Position numbers and translations under genes: made by a program
The notes under the pieces: generated by a model
Database searches by the model: none
What the model was told of the DNA's origin: nothing
Seen by the model: only the letters and a program-made list of their open reading frames with translations
Shown: piece after piece, positions 15,369 through 20,124 of the stretch
How positions within the stretch are numbered: position 1 is the stretch's first letter
Layout of the letters: each line of letters opens with the position of its first letter
DNA from: JACQCV01 sp964639675
GTDB lineage: Bacteria; Patescibacteriota; Minisyncoccia; Phycocordibacterales; UBA12445
DNA length: 20,124 nucleotides
Assembly: GCA_964639675.1 (NCBI GenBank)
Contig: CAZXEK010000005.1
Coordinates: 1 to 20,124, forward strand
Direction: 5' to 3'

Positions 15369-15395
15369 GTTTATTATTTTTTTTATTTCAATTTC

Positions 15396-15953
15396 ATGAA
15401 TCTAGACGCACAAATTGAAGCAATCTTATATTATAAAAATGAGCCGCTTACTATTAAAAAGATGGCCTCAATTTTAAAAAAGGACGAAGCTCTAATTCTT
15501 TCTGCCGTTAAAAAATTAGAAGAACGACTGGCCCTTGGCGGCTTAGTTTTGATAACCAAAGAAGACGAAATTACTTTGGGCACGTCGCCCCATGCCGCAT
15601 CATTGATTGAGGGTATGGTTAAGGAAGATCTGGCCAAAGATCTTGGGAGGGCATCCCTTGATACATTAACGATAATATTGTATTATGGCCCAATCTCTAG
15701 GGGAGATATTGATAACATTCGAGGAGTAAATTCCAGTTTTATTTTAAGAAATCTTCTAATAAGAGGTTTAATTATGAGGGTAGTAAATGAAAAAGATCAA
15801 AGATCTTTCATTTATAAACCGACAATTGAGCTCCTCTCTTATTTGGGAATAAAAAATATTGATGAACTGCCGGAATATGAAGAACTTAAAAAGACTCTGG
15901 ATAATAATCTAATTGAAATAAATAAGAATGAAACACCTGGTGCAGAAGCATAA
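15396..15953 (+). CDS. scpB: Segregation and condensation protein B
   Basis: ScpB binds ScpA as a dimer of tandem winged-helix proteins in the SMC-ScpAB complex. The 185 aa start MNLDAQIEAILYYKNEPLTI, the usual first helix of the family. The second winged helix carries SLDTLTIILYYGPISRGDID and the conserved IRGVNSSFILRNLLIRGLI. The adjacent scpA supports the call. The 27-bp gap before it is T-rich with no Shine-Dalgarno sequence. Its last 26 nt overlap the next gene in another frame, which suggests coupled translation. Confidence 0.93.
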   Translation: MNLDAQIEAILYYKNEPLTIKKMASILKKDEALILSAVKKLEERLALGGLVLITKEDEITLGTSPHAASLIEGMVKEDLAKDLGRASLDTLTIILYYGPISRGDIDNIRGVNSSFILRNLLIRGLIMRVVNEKDQRSFIYKPTIELLSYLGIKNIDELPEYEELKKTLDNNLIEINKNETPGAEA

Positions 15954-16854
15954 AGGAAAGATAATCTTTGCCACGCCAATTTTCTTACTTGTAATCTTAA
16001 TTTTTGGGGCACTATACGTTTTGTCATTCGAGGCAAGAGAGCCCTTAGAGAATAAGGTTGATGAATATAAGATTATCCGAGAGCAATTTAAGGATCTAGA
16101 CATAAGGGCTAAGGCTTTTGTCGTTTATGATAGTAGCCATAAGAAAATTATCTACGCCAGAAATAGATTGGCTCAATTACCACTAGCTTCCTTGACAAAA
16201 ATAATGTCTACACTTATCGCCCTCGAGATAGCAGGAGGGGATACTATTATTGAAATACGGGCCGAGAATAAAATTAGTAACGTCAATGATAGGTATAGTT
16301 TAATTCCTGGTAGTTGGAAATTAAGAGATCTCTTAAAATTAACCCTGGTCTCGTCTTCAAATAGCGGTATAGGGATTATCTCAGACAGACTGTCATTACT
16401 TCAGGAATTCCCCACGGGGGAGGATTACTTTGTTCTACTCATGAACAAAAAGGCTAAGGCACTAGGCTTAAACCAAACCTACTTTTTAAATGAGTCTGGT
16501 TTGGATCTGAGCGATAGTTTAGCTGGAGCTTATGGTTCTGCAACTGACATGGTAACCCTCTTTGATTATGCCATTAGATACGACCCAGATATTTTTGGGG
16601 CTACGAAGTATGACTCCATTGTAATAAACTCTGTTGAGGGAAACTCTGAAGCCGTACCCAATACTAATAAGTCAGTATCAGAAATAAGTGGCCTTGTCGC
16701 TTCAAAAACAGGTCTGACAGAATTAGCGGGCGGTAATTTAGTAATAGCATTTGATACAAAAGATGGGAGTCGGATTATCGTTGTGATTTTGGGGTCGACT
16801 CAAGACGATCGTTTTTTAGACGCAGAGAATTTAGCTAATATTTTTAAAAGATGA
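15928..16854 (+). CDS. D-alanyl-D-alanine carboxypeptidase, peptidase S11 (PBP5/DacA-like)
   Basis: This penicillin-binding enzyme trims the terminal D-Ala from peptidoglycan stem peptides, or acts as an endopeptidase, outside the membrane. It has 308 aa. A basic start and a hydrophobic stretch (about 12-33) form an uncleaved signal anchor or signal peptide. The active-site set is complete: SLTK at 88-91 (nucleophile S88, K91), S-S-N at 143-145, and KTG at 260-262. It lacks the C-terminal beta-rich domain and membrane helix of PBP5, so it is a catalytic domain alone, probably anchored at the N-terminus. The ATG at 15928 overlaps scpB by 26 nt; a GTG at 15940 would trim four residues. The stop overlaps the mraY start (ATGA), placing it in a cell-wall unit. 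Substrate and exact activity are inferred. Confidence 0.9.
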   Translation: MKHLVQKHKGKIIFATPIFLLVILIFGALYVLSFEAREPLENKVDEYKIIREQFKDLDIRAKAFVVYDSSHKKIIYARNRLAQLPLASLTKIMSTLIALEIAGGDTIIEIRAENKISNVNDRYSLIPGSWKLRDLLKLTLVSSSNSGIGIISDRLSLLQEFPTGEDYFVLLMNKKAKALGLNQTYFLNESGLDLSDSLAGAYGSATDMVTLFDYAIRYDPDIFGATKYDSIVINSVEGNSEAVPNTNKSVSEISGLVASKTGLTELAGGNLVIAFDTKDGSRIIVVILGSTQDDRFLDAENLANIFKR

Positions 16855-17915
16855 TTATTAGTATAGCTAAAATATTTATAGCACTTTCAATCTCTTTTGT
16901 TGTTGGTATTGCCATAACACCTTTTGTTAGCGGTTTTCTATATAAACATAAGATGTGGAAAAAAAGAGCTCGTAATGAAGCCCTAGGAGGAGGGGAGACT
17001 CCAATTTTTAATAAGCTACATAAAGATAAAGAGGTTGGCACACCGAGAATGGGCGGGATAATAATTTGGGCCAGTGTACTTTTAACGATCCCCCTAGTTT
17101 GGTTAATTTCAAAATTAAATCTTGGTCTTCTAACATTTAGATTGAATTTTTTGAGTCAAAATCAAACATGGCTACCACTTGCCACACTGATAGTTGCTTC
17201 GACTGTTGGTCTGGTAGACGACCTACTTCAAGTTTACGATAGAGGGGGTTATGTAGCTGGTGGCTTATCATTAAGTAAGAGAATAATCATGGTCTTGTTA
17301 ATAGGGCTTCTGGGTGGCTATTGGTTTTATTTTAAGCTCGGCGTCTCTTCGGTTTTTATACCTTTTTATGGCGATTTTGATCTGGGCATCCTCTTTATCC
17401 CATTTTTTATGATAGTTATGCTCGCCCTATTTTCTGGTGGCGTAATAGATGGCATAGACGGTCTCTCTGGTGGCATAATGGCCTCTATTTTTTCTGCTTA
17501 CATCGGGATTGCTTTTTCTCAAAACCAGATAGATCTTGCTACTTTTTGTGCCGCGATCGTCGGAGGAATTCTGGCCTTTTTGTGGTTTAATATCCCGCCA
17601 GCCAGATTTTATATGTCAGAAACTGGAATGTTAGGTTTGACAGCGACCTTATCTGTAGTAGCGTTTTTATCTAACGCTGTAATTGTATTACCAATCATCG
17701 CATTCCCTCTTTTCCTTTCATCCGCCTCGGACATAATTCAGTTGCTCTCCAAGAAGTTCCGTAACGGTAAAAAGGTTTTTCTTGTCGCACCAATTCATCA
17801 TCATTTTGAAGCATTAGGTTGGCCAGCTTATAAAGTTACAATGCGTTTTTGGATACTCGGGATAGTCTTCGCGATAGCAGGGATGATAATTTCAATTGTT
17901 GGTGGTATCATTTAA
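16851..17915 (+). CDS. mraY: Phospho-N-acetylmuramoyl-pentapeptide transferase, divergent
   Basis: MraY transfers phospho-MurNAc-pentapeptide from UDP to undecaprenyl phosphate, forming lipid I at the inner face of the membrane. The 354 aa form about ten hydrophobic segments. Landmarks are GTPRMGGI (63-70), the D123-D124 pair in VGLVDDLLQV, DGIDGLSGG (200-208), and the MraY-specific PIHHHFEALGWP (HHH 316-318) followed by RFWIL. Two normally invariant sites differ. The Asn in NLTDG is Gly197 (GVIDG), and the Asp of FMGDTGSLALG is Glu257 (FYMSETGMLGL). The histidine motif and the neighbours ftsW and murG still favour MraY over WecA-like relatives. It overlaps the previous gene by 4 nt, and ftsW follows 7 bp later. 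Confidence 0.92.
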   Translation: MIISIAKIFIALSISFVVGIAITPFVSGFLYKHKMWKKRARNEALGGGETPIFNKLHKDKEVGTPRMGGIIIWASVLLTIPLVWLISKLNLGLLTFRLNFLSQNQTWLPLATLIVASTVGLVDDLLQVYDRGGYVAGGLSLSKRIIMVLLIGLLGGYWFYFKLGVSSVFIPFYGDFDLGILFIPFFMIVMLALFSGGVIDGIDGLSGGIMASIFSAYIGIAFSQNQIDLATFCAAIVGGILAFLWFNIPPARFYMSETGMLGLTATLSVVAFLSNAVIVLPIIAFPLFLSSASDIIQLLSKKFRNGKKVFLVAPIHHHFEALGWPAYKVTMRFWILGIVFAIAGMIISIVGGII

Positions 17916-17922
17916 GTAGTGT

Positions 17923-19029
17923 ATGCGAGCAAATATGTATGACAAACTTTTTTTTTCGATAGTTTTTATCCTTGTTTTTGGAGGGCTTTTTATTTTTAGT
18001 TCCGCTGCACTTGGAATTTTTGAAGAGGGGATTGATAACTATTTATCGATAGTTTTAAAGCAGATTCTGGCTGGCTTAATACTCGGAATGGCAGCATTGC
18101 ACTTAATGTCTAGAATTTATTATAAAAATTGGCAAAGGTGGGCAGCGCCAATATTTTTATTTTCCATAGTCATCACCCTTTTGGTTTTTATACCTAAGCT
18201 TGGGGTTACAACACTGGGGGCTAGAAGATGGCTTAATCTGGGGGTCATCTCTTTCCAGCCAGCGGAGTTTCTTAAATTTGGGTTCGTTATTTATTTTGCT
18301 TCATGGCTTGCATCAAAGAAAGAGGCCATTACTAGATTTAAAGCAGGCTTTATGCCGGGGATATTAATTATGGCAATTCCTGCGGTGATACTCTTAAGTC
18401 AGCCAGATACTGGAACACTATTGAGTATCTTGTTAGCAGGATTAAGTATGTTTTTTATGGCTTCTGGTAAGTGGCAACATATCTTGTTGATAATTTTTTT
18501 GGCTCTAATTGGACTTGGAATAGTTATATCCGTCAGACCGTACGCGATGGCTCGAATAGCAACCTTCATTGATCCACAGGGGGATCCACTTGGTGCCGGT
18601 TATCAGATTAGTCAAGCGTTAATTGCCGTTGGCTCCGGGGGTTTAACGGGTAGGGGTTTTGGACAGAGTATACAAAAATTTAATTTTCTCCCAGAGCCAT
18701 TGGGAGACTCTATCTTTGCAGTTGCAGCTGAAGAATTTGGTTTTTTGGGCAGTACCTTAATTATCTTATTGTTTTTGGGTTTTACTCTAAGGGGTTTTCG
18801 AATAAGCACAGGGGCGCCGGATCAATTTAGTAGACTATTGGTTGTTGGAATTGTTATACTTATATCATCCCAGTCTTTTATAAATATTGCTGCCATTCTT
18901 GGTGTACTACCTCTTACTGGGGTTCCGTTGCTTTTTGTGAGCCACGGAGGGACAGCTCTCCTCTTTTCCTTAGTTGAGGTTGGCTTGATATTGAATATTT
19001 CTAAGTTTTCTCTTAACAAAAAAACATGA
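17923..19029 (+). CDS. ftsW: SEDS-family peptidoglycan glycosyltransferase FtsW
   Basis: This polytopic membrane polymerase joins lipid II into glycan strands, with a class B penicillin-binding protein, at the division site. The 368 aa have about ten hydrophobic segments. SEDS signatures include LGARRWLNLG (98-107), SFQPAEFLKF (110-119), SQPDTGTLLS, GAGYQISQALIAVGSGGLTG (224-243) and LPEPLGDSIFAVAAEEFGFLG. The last carries the presumed catalytic Asp262. The periplasmic end reads LPLTGVPLLFVSHGGTALL. FtsW rather than RodA is chosen because it lies between mraY and murG. ATG 17923 is used; ATG 17935 would remove four residues. Neither has a Shine-Dalgarno sequence. Its stop overlaps murG (ATGA). 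Confidence 0.93.
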   Translation: MRANMYDKLFFSIVFILVFGGLFIFSSAALGIFEEGIDNYLSIVLKQILAGLILGMAALHLMSRIYYKNWQRWAAPIFLFSIVITLLVFIPKLGVTTLGARRWLNLGVISFQPAEFLKFGFVIYFASWLASKKEAITRFKAGFMPGILIMAIPAVILLSQPDTGTLLSILLAGLSMFFMASGKWQHILLIIFLALIGLGIVISVRPYAMARIATFIDPQGDPLGAGYQISQALIAVGSGGLTGRGFGQSIQKFNFLPEPLGDSIFAVAAEEFGFLGSTLIILLFLGFTLRGFRISTGAPDQFSRLLVVGIVILISSQSFINIAAILGVLPLTGVPLLFVSHGGTALLFSLVEVGLILNISKFSLNKKT

Positions 19030-20124
19030 AAATATTATTTACTGGGGGTGGAACTGGTGGGCATTTCTACCCGATTATAGCTATCGCACAGGCGATACAT
19101 GAAATTTCGGAAAATGAAAAACTTGTTGGTATAGAGATGTATTTTATTTCTGATGATCCTTATGACAAAAGACTATTATTTGAAAATGGCATAATTTATA
19201 AACAGGTCAGTGCCGGCAAAATAAGAAGATACTTTTCTTTAAAAAATATTTTAGATGGTATAAAAACTGTCATCGGCATTTTTGATGCCATATTTAAACT
19301 TTACGTTATATATCCTGATGTTGTTTTTGGTAAAGGAGGTTATGCTAGCTTCCCGACCTTATTTGCAGCAAGGCTACTTAGAATTCCTGTTATTATTCAT
19401 GAGTCAGATTCACGTCCTGGCCGCGTCAATCTGTGGGCTTCGAAATTTGCAAAGCGGATCGCCATCTCTTATCCAGAAGCCGTTAGTTATTTTCCCAAAG
19501 ATAAGGTTACCCTAACTGGCAACCCCCTTAGGAGAGAGATACTATCACCCATAACCCACGGCGCAGAAGAATTTTTGGAACTAGAGAGAGGTGTGCCAAT
19601 AATTTTTGTGACAGGTGGTTCGCAGGGCGCACTTAATTTAAATGATGTGCTTTTAGATGTTCTACCAAGTTTAGTTAATAAGTATCAGATAGTTCACCAG
19701 ACAGGGAAAAATAATTTCATCGAGACTCAAAGACGGGCGATTTTTCTTTTAAACGGGAATAAATTTTCCAGAAGGTACAAACCATTTGCATATTTGAATG
19801 AAACAGCTCTCCGTATGATTGGTGGTGTGGCAGGTCTAGCAATTTCTAGAGCTGGATCTACAATCTTTGAGATCGCCGCTTGGGGTGTGCCGAGTATTAT
19901 AGTTCCAATTCCAGAGGAGATAAGCCATGATCAAAGAAGTAATGCCTTTGCCTATGCTAGAAGTGGAGCATCAATTGTAATAGAAGAGAAAAATCTATCG
20001 GGTACAATTCTACTATCTGAGATCGATAGATTGATGTCCTCTAGACAGATATTGGATGATATGAAAAATAAGGCATTAAACTTCTCTCACAAGGATGCGT
20101 CTTACAAGATTGCCAAGGAGCTGA
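19026..20124 (+). CDS. murG: UDP-GlcNAc:lipid I GlcNAc transferase MurG, cut at right edge
   Basis: MurG adds GlcNAc to lipid I to make lipid II, working at the cytoplasmic membrane face. From ATG 19026 the frame stays open for 366 codons to the window end, so it is nearly complete (the family is about 350-380 aa). It is a GT-B fold. The N-terminal GGGTGGHFYP (7-16) is the lipid-substrate loop, with FGKGGYASFP and IHESDSRPG next. The C-terminal half binds UDP-GlcNAc through VTGGSQGALN (195-204), HQTG, ISRAGSTIFEIAAWGVPSII (273-292) and PIPEEISHDQRSNA. Compared with common MurG, HEQN is HESD and DHQ is HDQ, ordinary drift. It overlaps the ftsW stop by 4 nt, as the last visible gene of the cell-wall unit. 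Confidence 0.96.
   Translation, partial: MKILFTGGGTGGHFYPIIAIAQAIHEISENEKLVGIEMYFISDDPYDKRLLFENGIIYKQVSAGKIRRYFSLKNILDGIKTVIGIFDAIFKLYVIYPDVVFGKGGYASFPTLFAARLLRIPVIIHESDSRPGRVNLWASKFAKRIAISYPEAVSYFPKDKVTLTGNPLRREILSPITHGAEEFLELERGVPIIFVTGGSQGALNLNDVLLDVLPSLVNKYQIVHQTGKNNFIETQRRAIFLLNGNKFSRRYKPFAYLNETALRMIGGVAGLAISRAGSTIFEIAAWGVPSIIVPIPEEISHDQRSNAFAYARSGASIVIEEKNLSGTILLSEIDRLMSSRQILDDMKNKALNFSHKDASYKIAKEL

Noticed and set aside
1..20124. Alternative genetic code with UGA read as Gly
   Set aside because: No in-frame TGA interrupts any gene, and TGA serves as the stop of trpS, the carboxypeptidase gene and ftsW.

Overview
The window is about 20.1 kb of compact, moderately AT-rich bacterial chromosome with every supported gene on the + strand. 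It most resembles a Candidate Phyla Radiation (Patescibacteria, Parcubacteria-like) genome. The signs are short RNA polymerase subunits (beta 1058 aa, beta' 1206 aa), tiny or overlapping gene junctions, almost no Shine-Dalgarno sequences, divergent versions of otherwise universal enzymes, and a 440-aa AspRS. TGA is used as a stop (trpS, the carboxypeptidase gene, ftsW) and no in-frame TGA is read as an amino acid, so the standard bacterial code applies, not the Gracilibacteria/Absconditabacteria code. The taxon is an inference from protein character only.

Region 1 (1-554) is the 3' part of trmD. Region 2 (555-870) is a 316-bp regulatory interval. It holds a 21-bp palindrome, a near-consensus sigma-70 promoter and a structured, roughly 190-nt leader with a possible attenuator in front of rpoB. 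Region 3 (871-11544) is a tight transcription unit rpoB-rpoC-dnaG-rpoD-cdaA. It encodes both large RNA polymerase subunits, the replication primase, the housekeeping sigma factor and a membrane diadenylate cyclase, with gaps of only 3 to 17 bp.

Region 4 (11545-12250) starts with a second exact copy of the 21-bp palindrome and continues with one gene of unknown function that ends at a strong intrinsic terminator. Region 5 (12251-20124) has a promoter placed so that the trpS message may be leaderless. It continues as trpS-aspS-scpA-scpB-(D,D-carboxypeptidase)-mraY-ftsW-murG, with four 4-nt or 26-nt overlaps. This run joins two tRNA synthetases, the chromosome-condensation partners ScpA/ScpB and a piece of the division/cell-wall cluster without murD. 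MurG runs off the right edge.

No mobile element, CRISPR array, tRNA, rRNA or defence gene was seen. The content is mostly core housekeeping. The points worth a second look are the rpoB leader, the repeated palindrome, the rpoBC-dnaG-rpoD-cdaA linkage, and changed key residues in MraY, CdaA, RpoB and TrmD. I found no clear evidence of a wholly new multi-gene system.
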